From Deltaproteobacteria bacterium UBA6106 (GTDB lineage Bacteria; Desulfobacterota; Syntrophorhabdia; Syntrophorhabdales; Syntrophorhabdaceae), in contig DIWM01000035.1 of the NCBI GenBank assembly GCA_002428485.1, forward strand, positions 1 to 64,000: a stretch of DNA of 64,000 nucleotides. Reading direction: 5' to 3'. A model generated the notes under the pieces. It made no database searches. It saw only the letters and a program-made list of their open reading frames with translations, and was not told the DNA's origin. Both the position numbers and the translations under genes were made by a program. Shown here piece after piece: positions 43,185-53,025 of this stretch. Numbering within the stretch: the stretch's first letter is position 1; each line of letters begins with the position of its first letter.

Positions 43185-46100
43185 TTACAGGCGGACAGAG
43201 ACCGTCTTCGATATGCCCTCTTCCTCCATGGTGACCCCATAAATGGTATTGGAAGACTCCATGGTGATCCTGTTGTGGGTGATAAAGACGATCTGCGTTT
43301 TTGCGCTCATGCCCCTTATGATCTCGATGAGCGAGGAAAGGTTGGCGTCGTCGAGAGGGGCGTCGATCTCGTCCATGAGCGCAAAAGGGCTTGGCTTTGT
43401 GTCCATGATGGACAAAAGCAGCGCAAGGGATATAAGCGCTTTCTCGCCCCCGGAGAGAAGCTCCATGCGTATGACCTTTTTCCCTGCCGGCTGAACGAAC
43501 ATCTCTATCCCGCCGTTTTCCTGGTTGACAGAAAGGTAACCCTTCCCTCCCTTGAACAACATCTCGGTAAATTTTTTAAAGGAGCCGTTTATCTTTTCGA
43601 AAGTTTCGTTGAAGAGCTCCTTTGACAGGCCGTCTATCTTTATGATCGTTTTTTTGAGAGAATCCATCGCATTTTTCAGATCCTCTTTCTGCTGCTCAAG
43701 AAAGGAGGCCCGCTCTTTTAGTTCAAGGTATTCTTTCTCGGCGCGGAAGTTGATCTCGCCCATGTCGGCGATCTGCCCGGAGATGGTCTCCCGCTCCTCC
43801 TCGATGCGGGGATTGGGTTGCAGCGTAATGCCTTCAGGGTCTTCTATGTGATAAACGGTGAGCAGCCTCTCCGTTATCTGATCTTTCTTGTCGGTAAGGA
43901 TGGCGATATCCCTGTCCGTGCCTTCCCGCTTTGATCTGATCTTGTCGATTGCCCTGTTGACCGCGTCGATCCTTTCCTGCAGTGCGTGTTTTTCCGCATG
44001 GAGGTTGCCGAGCGCTGTTTTGAGCGCTTCAAGCCGCGCAAGGTATCTTTCGGAATCCGCCCTGAGGTCTTCGTACTCCTTTTCAAATTTTGATATTTTA
44101 CCGGTACATTCTCCGATCGCCGCGCCAAGCTGCTCCATTTCCTTGTCCTTGCCCAGGATCTCGCCGGAGATGTTCTGTGTTGCCCCGCTTTTTTGCTCTA
44201 TGTTCTCGCGAAGCGTCCGCAGGGCGTTTCGCCTGCGTTCAAGGCCGATAGTCATCTCGTGCCAGGCGGAGAGAGAAGCCTCGTGGTCCTGCTTGATCGC
44301 GTTTAATCCCTCCCTGAGCGACATCATGTCCGACTCGAGGCTTTCCTTTTCCTTTTCCAGCAACACCTTTTCCTGGAAAAGCTGCTCTGTCGGTGCCTGG
44401 GATGTTTCGCCGAGGACATCGATCCCCGCGGAGAGTTCCTGTAGCTTTTCGATGGTGGTTTTCAGTTCGGTCTCTGCTACGATGATCTCTCTTTCAACGT
44501 CGCCGGCCTCTTTCTCTTTCTCTTCCCGGTATCTTTTTCGCTCCACGTACATGCTGTTCAGCATGTCATGCCGGGACTGCAGGTCCTTTACGAAGAGCCC
44601 CTGTTCCTGAAGGATAGCTGCCAGTTCCTTTAATTCTTTCTCGAGCCGGACCTTTTCTTTGAACTTTTTAAGGTCGACCCCCTTGTCGCCTTTCTCCCTG
44701 ATAATAAAGCCCCGGGAGTCGACGAAAACGGTATCGTTCATGAAGATGCCTTCCTCGCCCTGCTCAATGCGAAGAAGGGCATCCTGCACGGTTTCAACCC
44801 ATTGTACGCTTATCTCAACCTCAGCGCCGTTCTGCGTGAATATGCCCCGCAGAGGGAAGAAGACATAGTTTCCTTCGCCTTTTTCCACGGCCTCCGCGAT
44901 CCCGGCAGGATCCTTTGCGGTCAGTACGTGATATTCGAGCTCGTTGGCGAAAAACTTTTCCAGCGCCTTTTCTCTTTCCTCGGCGACCTTGATAAGGTTG
45001 ATGAGCTTCCCCGTGTCGCCTCCCGCGGGTTCCGCAGCCTCATCATAGCCGCCAAGCTGCCGCAAAACCTCTTCCTTTGCCTGTTTTTCACCCTTCAGGC
45101 GTTCAACGGCATTTTTCGCCCCATCAAGCTCTCCGGCGCATTGTTCACGCTCTTTCAGTGTCTCCGACTCGCCGGATAGGGCGGAAAGCTTTTCCTGGAG
45201 ACATTTTTCCAGCGCCTCTTTGAGCGAACCGTGTCGACTTTCCAATCCTGTCAATATTCCCCTTAGTCGCTGTTCTTCCTGGATGCGCTTCTCTTCTCTC
45301 TTCTGTTTTTCCTGCGCGATGCGCTCGATCTCCGATATCTTATTTCTGATATCGGTCAATGCGCTCATGGTGACGAAGAGCTTGGTGCGTCCGTCTTCGA
45401 CCTTTTTCTCCTGCTCCCCGATCTTTGCTTTCAATCCCTCGGTGGCCTCGCGGAGCCGCAGTTCCTCTCCTTCCTCTTTTGTCAAATCCAGACCGTAAGC
45501 CTGGACCTGCCGGTTCAGATCCACGATATCGTTTTTGTACGAGTCTGCCCGCGACATCAGGGTCGCTTTTTCTTCCGCCAAAGACAGTCCCTGTTTCTCA
45601 AGCCTCGCCTTTTCTTCTCTGATGTAGTCGATCTCGACGAGCCTCCCCTCCATATCCTTTTCCAGGCCTTTTATGTCGATCTCGAGCTGCCGTATGATGT
45701 TGTCGGTTAATGAGAATTCGGCGTCCTTCGCCCCCAGTTCCTGTTTTAGCTTTTCCTTGCCCTCCTCTTCCTTCCGGGCCTCTTCCTCGATCTCCTGCTG
45801 TCTTTCAATGATCTTCCCGATACGTTTTGTCAGCCGCGAGTATCCCTGAAGCAGGATATGCCTGTCTACCTCGTGGAGCTTGTCGGCAAGCTCTTTGTAG
45901 GCCTTCCATCTCTGCCACTCTCCATCAGCCTTTTCGAAGGATTTCGTCACCTCGCTGTAAATATCTTCCACCCTGTCGAGGTTTGTGCTTACCTCCTCCA
46001 TCCTGCCCATTGCTTCCCGCTTTTTCTCCTCAAACCGGGTGATGCCGCTTGCCTCTTCTATGACGACCCTTCTTTCAAGAGGCTTCATCTGTGCGAAGTT

Positions 46101-46520
46101 TTCGATCTTGCCCTGTTCTATGATCGCATAGGTGTTTGTGCCGACCCCCGTGCCGAGGAAGGTGTCATGAATATCCTTGAGCCTTACGATGTTGCCGTTA
46201 AGGTAGTATTCATTGGTGCCGTCCCTGTAAATCCTTCTCTTGACATTGATCTCTCTGCTCCCGTCGGTGAGATCGACGGAGACCTCGGCGATGTTGACGG
46301 GCCTTTTGCCGTTGCTCCCATGGAAGATCACGTCGCCCATGTCCTTGATCCTCAGAGATTTCGTCCCCCGCTCCCCGAGCGCCCAGACGATGGCGTCAAC
46401 GATATTGCTTTTCCCGCAACCGTTCGGCCCCACGATAGACGTGATCCCGTCGCCGAACTGAAAAACGGTTCTGTTCAGAAAGGATTTAAACCCGAAAAGT
46501 TCAAGCCTTAATAATCTCAT
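43185..46520 (-). CDS. smc: Chromosome segregation protein SMC
   Basis: 1111 residues. Walker A GPNGCGKSN (31-39), a coiled coil to about 480, a hinge (about 500-640), a second coiled coil, then the signature LSGGEKALIS (about 1022) and Walker B DEIDAPLDD. ScpA/ScpB are not in the window. It is loaded at parS sites by ParB in many bacteria, and two parS sites are present here. The start overlaps the gltX stop (ATGA). Confidence 0.96.
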   Translation of the reverse strand: MRLLRLELFGFKSFLNRTVFQFGDGITSIVGPNGCGKSNIVDAIVWALGERGTKSLRIKDMGDVIFHGSNGKRPVNIAEVSVDLTDGSREINVKRRIYRDGTNEYYLNGNIVRLKDIHDTFLGTGVGTNTYAIIEQGKIENFAQMKPLERRVVIEEASGITRFEEKKREAMGRMEEVSTNLDRVEDIYSEVTKSFEKADGEWQRWKAYKELADKLHEVDRHILLQGYSRLTKRIGKIIERQQEIEEEARKEEEGKEKLKQELGAKDAEFSLTDNIIRQLEIDIKGLEKDMEGRLVEIDYIREEKARLEKQGLSLAEEKATLMSRADSYKNDIVDLNRQVQAYGLDLTKEEGEELRLREATEGLKAKIGEQEKKVEDGRTKLFVTMSALTDIRNKISEIERIAQEKQKREEKRIQEEQRLRGILTGLESRHGSLKEALEKCLQEKLSALSGESETLKEREQCAGELDGAKNAVERLKGEKQAKEEVLRQLGGYDEAAEPAGGDTGKLINLIKVAEEREKALEKFFANELEYHVLTAKDPAGIAEAVEKGEGNYVFFPLRGIFTQNGAEVEISVQWVETVQDALLRIEQGEEGIFMNDTVFVDSRGFIIREKGDKGVDLKKFKEKVRLEKELKELAAILQEQGLFVKDLQSRHDMLNSMYVERKRYREEKEKEAGDVEREIIVAETELKTTIEKLQELSAGIDVLGETSQAPTEQLFQEKVLLEKEKESLESDMMSLREGLNAIKQDHEASLSAWHEMTIGLERRRNALRTLRENIEQKSGATQNISGEILGKDKEMEQLGAAIGECTGKISKFEKEYEDLRADSERYLARLEALKTALGNLHAEKHALQERIDAVNRAIDKIRSKREGTDRDIAILTDKKDQITERLLTVYHIEDPEGITLQPNPRIEEERETISGQIADMGEINFRAEKEYLELKERASFLEQQKEDLKNAMDSLKKTIIKIDGLSKELFNETFEKINGSFKKFTEMLFKGGKGYLSVNQENGGIEMFVQPAGKKVIRMELLSGGEKALISLALLLSIMDTKPSPFALMDEIDAPLDDANLSSLIEIIRGMSAKTQIVFITHNRITMESSNTIYGVTMEEEGISKTVSVRL

Positions 46521-47908
46521 GATATCGCTTCGATCGCCCTGAGCAATCTCTTCTCAACGGTTTCTCTTCCGAGGATGCCGATCACCTCGAATATCCCCGG
46601 GCTCACGGTCCTGCCGCACAGAGAGACCCTGATAGGCTGTATTATATTTACAAGCTTTGTGTCGTAGTCGCGGGCCATGTTTTCTATCAATCTTTTTTGT
46701 TCATCCCCGTCGGTTGACTGAAGGCCCTTGAATCCCTCTAAGAAATTCTCCAGTATAGGCTTCGTCGCAGGCGTCAGGAATTTTTGTCTCGCCGCCTCTT
46801 CGTAAGTTACATCATCAAGAAAGAAAAAGGCCGCCATCTGCGCCATCTCTTTCAGCGTCCTTGCCCTGTCTTTTAAATTGGCCGCAATGGGCACGAGCAC
46901 GTCTCTGTTTGATATGGTCAGGCCAAGGCCTTCAAGGAATGGAACGAGCCTTTCTGCAACGTCTTCCAGGGGGAGCGTCTTGATGTAATGGCTGTTGAGC
47001 CACATCAGTTTGTCCATGTCGAAGATCGCCGGGGATTTGCCGACATTCGGGAGATCAAACTTTTCTATCAGGTCCTCCCTTGAAAAGATCTCCTGGTCCC
47101 CGTGGGCCCAGCCGAGCCTTGCGAGGTAATTCATGAGCGCTTCAGGCAGGAACCCGTCATTTCTGTATTCGAGGAGCGATGTGGCGCCATGACGTTTGCT
47201 GAGGCGCGCCCTGTCCTTGCCATGGATGAGGGGCACATGGGCAAATTCCGGCATTGAATAGTTGAGCGCCTTATAGATGAGGATTTGCCTGGGGGTGTTG
47301 TTGATATGGTCGTCCCCCCGTATGATATGGGTGATGCCCATAAGCGCATCATCGACGACAACGGTAAAGTTATACGTAGGGGTGTTGTCGCTTCTCAGGA
47401 TAACGAGGTCGTCAAGCTCTTCGCACCGGAAGGAAATGGTGCCCCTGACAAGATCGTTGAAGCTTACTTCGCCGGTGAGCGGGGCCTTGAACCGGACAAC
47501 ATAGGGCATGGCGTTGTTTGGGTCGCTCGCGTCCCTGCATGTCCTGTCGTAGGTTGGTTTTTTTCCTTCTTTGAAGGCCATCTTTCTCTTTTCTTCAAGC
47601 GTCTCCGGCGTGCAATAACACTTATAGGCATGGCCTTCCCTTAGAAGCCGGTAGGCATGCTCACGGTAGATGTCCAGCCTCTCTTTCTGAAAATGAGGCC
47701 CTTCGTCCCAGTCTATGCCGAGCCAGCTAAGCCCCTGGAGGATGTCTTGCACGTACACCTCTTTTGACCGCTCGATGTCCGTGTCTTCGATCCTCAGCAC
47801 AAAGGCGCCCCCTTTGTGCTTTGAAAAGAGGTAATTAAAAAGCGCAGTCCGCGCCCCACCAATATGGAGATTGCCTGTCGGGCTTGGCGCAAATCTTGTT
47901 TTGACCAA
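46517..47908 (-). CDS. gltX: Glutamyl-tRNA synthetase, copy 1
   Basis: 463 residues. Class I HIGH motif as APSPTGNLHIGGARTA (7-22), KMSKS-like RARLSKRHGATS (near 236-243) and a C-terminal anticodon-binding domain. A second full-length copy lies at 51648-53024, so the pair may divide tRNA(Glu) and tRNA(Gln) charging, as in Helicobacter. It is coupled to smc. Confidence 0.93.
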   Translation of the reverse strand: MVKTRFAPSPTGNLHIGGARTALFNYLFSKHKGGAFVLRIEDTDIERSKEVYVQDILQGLSWLGIDWDEGPHFQKERLDIYREHAYRLLREGHAYKCYCTPETLEEKRKMAFKEGKKPTYDRTCRDASDPNNAMPYVVRFKAPLTGEVSFNDLVRGTISFRCEELDDLVILRSDNTPTYNFTVVVDDALMGITHIIRGDDHINNTPRQILIYKALNYSMPEFAHVPLIHGKDRARLSKRHGATSLLEYRNDGFLPEALMNYLARLGWAHGDQEIFSREDLIEKFDLPNVGKSPAIFDMDKLMWLNSHYIKTLPLEDVAERLVPFLEGLGLTISNRDVLVPIAANLKDRARTLKEMAQMAAFFFLDDVTYEEAARQKFLTPATKPILENFLEGFKGLQSTDGDEQKRLIENMARDYDTKLVNIIQPIRVSLCGRTVSPGIFEVIGILGRETVEKRLLRAIEAIS

Positions 47909-48084
47909 AAGGATTCCCTCTGAAAAAACTTTTAGTGATTATAATGGAAAACACAACATTCATCAATGAATTTTATTGCCTGCAATATTAACCCCTTACG
48001 GACTTGCGGCGAAAACCGTTCCTGTCCGGCGGCGGAAAACATGCCCGTAGAATATTTTTTGACAGGTAGTGTATACTTATATTG

Positions 48085-48690
48085 ATGAACAATCCTTACA
48101 CGGAGCAGTTGTTCAAGGCCTGCGAACAGGGCAGCGTTGAAAATGTGGCGCTCTTTATCGACAAGGGCGCCGAGGTCAACGCCGCAGACCTGAACGGTTC
48201 CACGCCGCTCATGTACGCCGCCATGAACGGGTTCACCGATACTGCGAGGGTCCTTATAGACAGCGGGGCTGATTGCAACATCAAAAACAAGCAGGGGTTA
48301 ACCGCCCTCACGTATGCCTGTTGGAACAAACATATAGGGGTCATACGGCTATTAACCTCAAGGGGAGTTGAGGTTAATGTGAAGGACCCAAACGGCGACA
48401 CCCCCCTAATGTGTTCCTGCAAGAATGGTCAGATCGAGGCTGCAAACCTCCTTATAGGAAGCGGTGCGGATATAAATACCGTGGACCGGCAGGGCGACAC
48501 CCCTCTTACCTGTGCCATTGCGGGAAAGTATATCGGGATGGCGAACCTCCTCATCACAAGGGGCGCAGATATTACTTCAAAGAACCATCACGGCAAAACA
48601 GCCCTTGATATAGCCACAGAAAAGGGGCTTGCCCGGCTTGTTAATGACCTTAAGTATAGAATGCAAGAACTTCAGAAGAAACAACCCTGA
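48085..48690 (+). CDS. Ankyrin-repeat protein
   Basis: 201 residues from the ATG at 48085 (a TTG one codon earlier is possible; no good ribosome site is seen). About five ankyrin repeats (from residues 35 to 185) follow the pattern NGSTPLMYAA...VLIDSGAD. No signal peptide, so probably cytosolic. Such repeats bind partner proteins; the partner is unknown. It is divergent from gltX. Confidence 0.85.
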   Translation: MNNPYTEQLFKACEQGSVENVALFIDKGAEVNAADLNGSTPLMYAAMNGFTDTARVLIDSGADCNIKNKQGLTALTYACWNKHIGVIRLLTSRGVEVNVKDPNGDTPLMCSCKNGQIEAANLLIGSGADINTVDRQGDTPLTCAIAGKYIGMANLLITRGADITSKNHHGKTALDIATEKGLARLVNDLKYRMQELQKKQP

Positions 48691-48780
48691 CCCTTACCAC
48701 CCCTGATCATGACACGGTTCCCCCCTTGCCTCGCAGCATTCAGACGGCAATTCCGGCGCATTCGCGGGCGGGCAGCGCAA

Positions 48781-48846
48781 TTGTATACAAAATAATGATA
48801 TGAAAACAAATACTTATTGAATTTTTTTCTATGTTTATGTTACAAT
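48781..48846 (+). promoter_or_regulatory. carD promoter with TTGTATACAA site
   Basis: TTGTATACAA (48781-48790) lies upstream of a promoter-like pair TTGAAT (48817-48822) and TACAAT (48841-48846) with an 18-bp spacer, 43 bp before the carD start. The palindrome is shared with the symporter and CoA-transferase upstream regions. Confidence 0.5.
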
Positions 48847-48889
48847 AAGTAGACGGAAAATATCAAAACAACAGTCGTCGATTGGAGGC

Positions 48890-49396
48890 ATGATGTTTCA
48901 CGTAGGAGAAATTGCTGTTTATCCAGGTCACGGTGTTGGGAGAATAGAGTCTATTGAGGAAAAGGCATTTTCGGGCACGAAGCAGTCTTTTTACATAATC
49001 AGGATTCTCGATACTGACATGACTATTATGATCCCCGTTGATGGCGCCAACAACGCGGGGCTCAGGGCTGTCATCGCTTCAGCTCAAGTGAAGAAGGTTT
49101 ACGAGATACTGAAAGACAAAAACATGGTCCATGATAACTCGCCATGGAACAGGCGCTACAAAGATTATATGGAGAGGATCAAGAGCGGCTCTATCTTCGA
49201 GGTTGCCACGGTGTTAAAGGAGTTATACGGCCTGAAGCACTGGAAAGAGCTTTCCTTTGGGGAAAAGAAGATGTTCGAGACAGCGAGGAACCTCATTAAG
49301 AAAGAACTCTCTGTTGCGCTTGCCACGAATGAAGAAAAGATAGAGAAGGAACTCGAAAAGATCTTCTCTAACAATCACAACAATCACAAGGCCTGA
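48890..49396 (+). CDS. CarD-family transcription factor
   Basis: 168 residues opening MMFHVGEIAVYPGHGVGRIESI, the beta-rich CarD/TRCF RNA-polymerase-interacting domain (about 1-60), followed by an all-helical DNA-binding domain. CarD binds the RNA polymerase beta subunit and stabilises open complexes, mostly on rRNA and housekeeping promoters. GGAGG precedes the ATG. It heads a set of four genes to ispF. Confidence 0.9.
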   Translation: MMFHVGEIAVYPGHGVGRIESIEEKAFSGTKQSFYIIRILDTDMTIMIPVDGANNAGLRAVIASAQVKKVYEILKDKNMVHDNSPWNRRYKDYMERIKSGSIFEVATVLKELYGLKHWKELSFGEKKMFETARNLIKKELSVALATNEEKIEKELEKIFSNNHNNHKA

Positions 49397-49398
49397 CT

Positions 49399-50445
49399 TT
49401 GGATCTATTGATTCAAATAGTTCTCGTTGCCGTCACCACAATCTCCGGGTACTTCATATTAAAAGAGATCTTTGCCAATACCCTCTGGGCATTACTCGGC
49501 GCCATCCTGGGTATCGGTTTCGGATATATCATCCTGAAACTGGAAGAGAGGCTGAAGGATATCCCCCTGAAGATCATTTTCGGCAGCCTGTTGGGGACGA
49601 CCATAAGCCTCATCGTCGCAGATCTTTTTATCTCCCGGCTGCTTCTGGCGCTCATCAAAGACATACCCATAACGCTGCCGATATATATCCTCTTTTACTT
49701 CGTTATGGGCTATATCGGCTTCAGGATAGGAAAGGAGAAGAGCAAGACCCTCGACCTTTCGAAGGTCCCCCTTCTTGACAGGATAGAGAATGACGAGGAT
49801 GTAAAAATCCTTGATACGAGCACCATCATAGACGGCAGGATAGCAGACATCTGTGAAACCGGGTTTATTGAGGGGACCTTTGTTATCCCCCAATTCGTCC
49901 TTTACGAGATCCAGCATATCGCAGATCACAGTGATACTGTAAAGCGAACCAGGGGGAGGAGGGGCCTTGACATACTCCATCGGCTGCAAAAGCAAACCTT
50001 TGTCAAGGTCAAGATCGTAGACTATGATTTTCCGAAACTGAAAGACGTGGATACAAAGCTGATAGCCCTTGCAAAGAAACTGACCGGCAAGATATTAACC
50101 AACGACTATAACCTGAACAAGGTAGCAGAGCTCCAGGGAATAGAAGTGCTCAACATGAACCAGCTTGCTGCTTCTTTAAGGCCCGCCATGCTGCCGGGCG
50201 AACAGATGAACGTCAAGATCCTTAAGGAAGGGAAAGAGCACGGTCAGGGCATCGGCTATCTCGACGACGGCACCATGGTCGTCGTCGATGACGCAAAGAA
50301 GCTGCTCGGTAAATCTGTTGATGTAGTTGTTACGAGCGTGCTTCAGACCACATCGGGCCGCATGATCTTCGCGAAGCTGAAAGAGCAGGCCGAGAAGGAA
50401 TTTTATTTTCCTGACGAATACCAACTAAAGGAACAGGCCCGGTAA
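49399..50445 (+). CDS. Membrane PIN/TRAM-domain protein (YacL-like)
   Basis: 348 residues from a TTG start two bases after carD. About four membrane spans (1-115), a PIN nuclease fold (about 135-255; acidic D138 in LDTSTIIDGRIAD, D-rich TNDYNL), then a TRAM domain (about 275-345). The family is found next to carD and ispD in many bacteria; RNA cleavage or binding at the membrane is suspected. Confidence 0.88.
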   Translation: MDLLIQIVLVAVTTISGYFILKEIFANTLWALLGAILGIGFGYIILKLEERLKDIPLKIIFGSLLGTTISLIVADLFISRLLLALIKDIPITLPIYILFYFVMGYIGFRIGKEKSKTLDLSKVPLLDRIENDEDVKILDTSTIIDGRIADICETGFIEGTFVIPQFVLYEIQHIADHSDTVKRTRGRRGLDILHRLQKQTFVKVKIVDYDFPKLKDVDTKLIALAKKLTGKILTNDYNLNKVAELQGIEVLNMNQLAASLRPAMLPGEQMNVKILKEGKEHGQGIGYLDDGTMVVVDDAKKLLGKSVDVVVTSVLQTTSGRMIFAKLKEQAEKEFYFPDEYQLKEQAR

Positions 50446-50448
50446 TCT

Positions 50449-51147
50449 ATGAGGACGCTGGCAATCATCCTTGCAGGTGGTGCAGGGAAGAGGATGGGGG
50501 CAGCCACAAACAAGCAGTTCCTGCTCATTGACAATAAACCCATAATAGTGCACACCCTCCAGATCTTTGAAGAGTGCCGGGCGATAGACGGCATCTATCT
50601 TGTTGTGAACCAGAAGGACCTTCCAATGATTCAGGAGGAGATCCTTGAAACATACCATTTCAACAAGATCCTGAAGCTGGTTATCGGCGGAAGACTCAGG
50701 CAGGATTCCGTGAGAAACGGTCTTGAAGCCATAGAAAACCCTTGCGATATTGTCATTATCCATGATGGCGCAAGGCCCTTTGTCTCGCCATCTTTTATTG
50801 ATAAAGGCATCTTTCTTATGGAGATGTTCGATGCCGTTATTCCCGCGCTCCCCGTGAAAGACACAATCAAGATTGTCTCAAAAGAGGGCTTTGTCCAGAA
50901 AACCCTGGAGAGAGACTCTCTCTGGCACGTACAGACTCCGCAGACGTTCAAGTACGACCTCATTGCAAAGGCTTACAAGGAAGGAGCGGCAAAGAAGCTT
51001 TACGGGTATGACGATGCGACCTTTCTTGAGCATATGGGAAAAAAGGTGAAGGTCATCGAAGGTTCTCCCTACAACATCAAAATAACCACGCCGGAAGACC
51101 TTATCATCGCAAGGGGCATGCTCTCACAGCTCAAGGGCAACCTATGA
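50449..51147 (+). CDS. ispD: 2-C-methyl-D-erythritol 4-phosphate cytidylyltransferase
   Basis: 232 residues; third step of the MEP isoprenoid pathway. The CTP loop LAGGAGKRMG (7-16), VRNGL, the DGARPF motif and the RDSLWHVQTPQ signature are conserved. It starts three bases after the PIN/TRAM gene and overlaps ispF by 4 bp. Confidence 0.94.
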   Translation: MRTLAIILAGGAGKRMGAATNKQFLLIDNKPIIVHTLQIFEECRAIDGIYLVVNQKDLPMIQEEILETYHFNKILKLVIGGRLRQDSVRNGLEAIENPCDIVIIHDGARPFVSPSFIDKGIFLMEMFDAVIPALPVKDTIKIVSKEGFVQKTLERDSLWHVQTPQTFKYDLIAKAYKEGAAKKLYGYDDATFLEHMGKKVKVIEGSPYNIKITTPEDLIIARGMLSQLKGNL

Positions 51148-51626
51148 GAATCGGCATAGGGTATGATTTCCATCGCCTTGTAGAGGGGAGAAGCCTTTAT
51201 CTTGGCGGGGTTGAGATACCGCATGAAAAGGGCCTTCTGGGCCATTCCGACGGAGACGTGCTTATCCACGCCATCTGTGATGCCATCCTCGGCGCAATGG
51301 CCGCAGCAGACATCGGCTTTCATTTTCCCCATGATGATGATTCGATCAGGGGCATAAGCAGCGAGAAGATACTCTCTTTCGTTATTGACATAATGAAGCG
51401 AAGGGGGTTCGGGATCGTTAATATAGACGCTGTAGTCATCGCGGAAGAGCCAAGGATAGTTCACCACAGAGAGGTGATCAGAAAAAACCTTGCCCATATT
51501 ATGGGGATAGGCAAGGGCATGGTGAACGTAAAGGGAAAGACTGCGGAAGGGCTCGGCATTATTGGTGAAAAAGAAGGCATCGCCGTACACGCAATCGCGC
51601 TCCTCGAAACAAGTCAAGAGGTATGA
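51144..51626 (+). CDS. ispF: 2-C-methyl-D-erythritol 2,4-cyclodiphosphate synthase
   Basis: 160 residues; fifth step of the MEP pathway. The zinc ligands D8, H10 and H42 lie in GYDFHR and DVLIHA, and the ISS-type SSEK loop is present. Forms a trimer. Coupled to ispD by ATGA. Confidence 0.95.
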   Translation: MRIGIGYDFHRLVEGRSLYLGGVEIPHEKGLLGHSDGDVLIHAICDAILGAMAAADIGFHFPHDDDSIRGISSEKILSFVIDIMKRRGFGIVNIDAVVIAEEPRIVHHREVIRKNLAHIMGIGKGMVNVKGKTAEGLGIIGEKEGIAVHAIALLETSQEV

Positions 51627-51647
51627 TAGCCGGGACACAGGTTTATT

Positions 51648-53024
51648 ATGGTTAGGGTGAGATTTGCTCCAAGCCCCACGGGCCACCTTCACGTCGGAAA
51701 TACGAGAACGGCGCTGATGAACTGCCTCTTTGCAAGAAAGGAACGGGGAACGCTTGTGCTCCGCATCGAAGATACGGACGTTGAGAGATCTACCGTGGAC
51801 TATGAAAGGTCCATTTTGGATGACCTGGAATGGCTCGGGATCTCCTGGGACGAGGGCCCGGTGCGGCAGACGGACAGGCTGGCGGTATACCGTGCATACG
51901 CAGGGGGCCTCCTCGAAAGAGGCCATGCATACAGGTGCTACTGCCCCGAGGAAGAGCTGGAAAGAAAGCGAAAAGAGGCCATGCGGAAAGGCGAGCCGCC
52001 AAGGTATGACGGAACCTGCAGGGACCTGCCGCCGGCGGCCAGGGAACGGATCGAGGGCGAAGGAAGGCCTTTTGTTATAAGGTTCAGAGCATCTGCAAAG
52101 CCTGTCCATTGGGTTGATGGGATTTGTGGTGACCTCCGCTTTCCACACAACGCCGTAGATGATTTTATTCTCCTAAAACAGTCGGGAGTCCCTTCATATA
52201 ACTTTGCGGCTGCCGTGGACGATGTCGAAATGGGCATTACCCATGTCTTCAGGGGCGCCGACCACGTGCCGAACACCCCCAAACAGATCATGCTTATTGA
52301 GGCGCTTGGCAAAATACCGCCTCAATACGCGCACCACTCGCTGCTTCTTGGGAATGACCGGAAGCCATTAAGCAAGAGGCACGGTGCAACGAGCGTGCGG
52401 GATTTCCGGGAGATGGGAATTCTCAGCGCTGCGCTTACAAATTACCTCGGTGTCCTGGGAAGAAGCATCCCGCAGGAGATCATCGGCGAGGACGAGCTCG
52501 CGGCGACATTCTCCCTGTCATCTTTTTCGCCGTCCGACACCATCTTTGACGCTGACAAACTGATCTGGTTCAACAAGGAATATCTCCGCAGCGCCGATCC
52601 GGGAGAGATCATCAAAAAGCTCGGCCTGAATGCGGACTGCAGGGACAAGGTTCTGGTCTTACGGGAAAATGCCTCGACCCTGAAAGAAATGAAAGAGCAC
52701 CTCCGCATCTTTGAGGATGCTGCAGTGAGCGATGAAGGGCGCGTATACCTTTCGCAGGTCGGGTCGCCGGACAGCTTCATGCGGGAATTGAGGACCTTCC
52801 TCGCCGAAGACAGCACAACATCCCTTGACGAACTGATGAGGGTCATGGAAGGGAAGGCAGGACTCAAAAGGAAAGAGCTCTTTATGGTGTTGCGGATACT
52901 CTTCACAGGGAGAAAGAGCGGCCCTCCGCTAAAGGATATATTTCCACTGATCCCGAAAGGTATTATAATAGAGAGGATCGACCGTTGCCTCACAGATGGA
53001 AGCGGGAAGAACACAAGAGGATAA
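51648..53024 (+). CDS. gltX: Glutamyl-tRNA synthetase, copy 2
   Basis: 458 residues. HIGH motif as APSPTGHLHVGNTRTA (7-22) and KMSKS-like KPLSKRHGATS. The anticodon-binding part is somewhat divergent from copy 1, with a different helix pattern near the C-terminus. It follows ispF by 21 bp. It may be a paralogue of different tRNA preference; both look intact. Confidence 0.92.
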   Translation: MVRVRFAPSPTGHLHVGNTRTALMNCLFARKERGTLVLRIEDTDVERSTVDYERSILDDLEWLGISWDEGPVRQTDRLAVYRAYAGGLLERGHAYRCYCPEEELERKRKEAMRKGEPPRYDGTCRDLPPAARERIEGEGRPFVIRFRASAKPVHWVDGICGDLRFPHNAVDDFILLKQSGVPSYNFAAAVDDVEMGITHVFRGADHVPNTPKQIMLIEALGKIPPQYAHHSLLLGNDRKPLSKRHGATSVRDFREMGILSAALTNYLGVLGRSIPQEIIGEDELAATFSLSSFSPSDTIFDADKLIWFNKEYLRSADPGEIIKKLGLNADCRDKVLVLRENASTLKEMKEHLRIFEDAAVSDEGRVYLSQVGSPDSFMRELRTFLAEDSTTSLDELMRVMEGKAGLKRKELFMVLRILFTGRKSGPPLKDIFPLIPKGIIIERIDRCLTDGSGKNTRG

Positions 53025-53025
53025 G

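Noticed and set aside
48060..48084. TTGACA just upstream of the ankyrin gene and GTATAC at 48071
   Set aside because: No -10 box at proper distance, and the GTATAC lacks the TTG/CAA flanks of the operator family.
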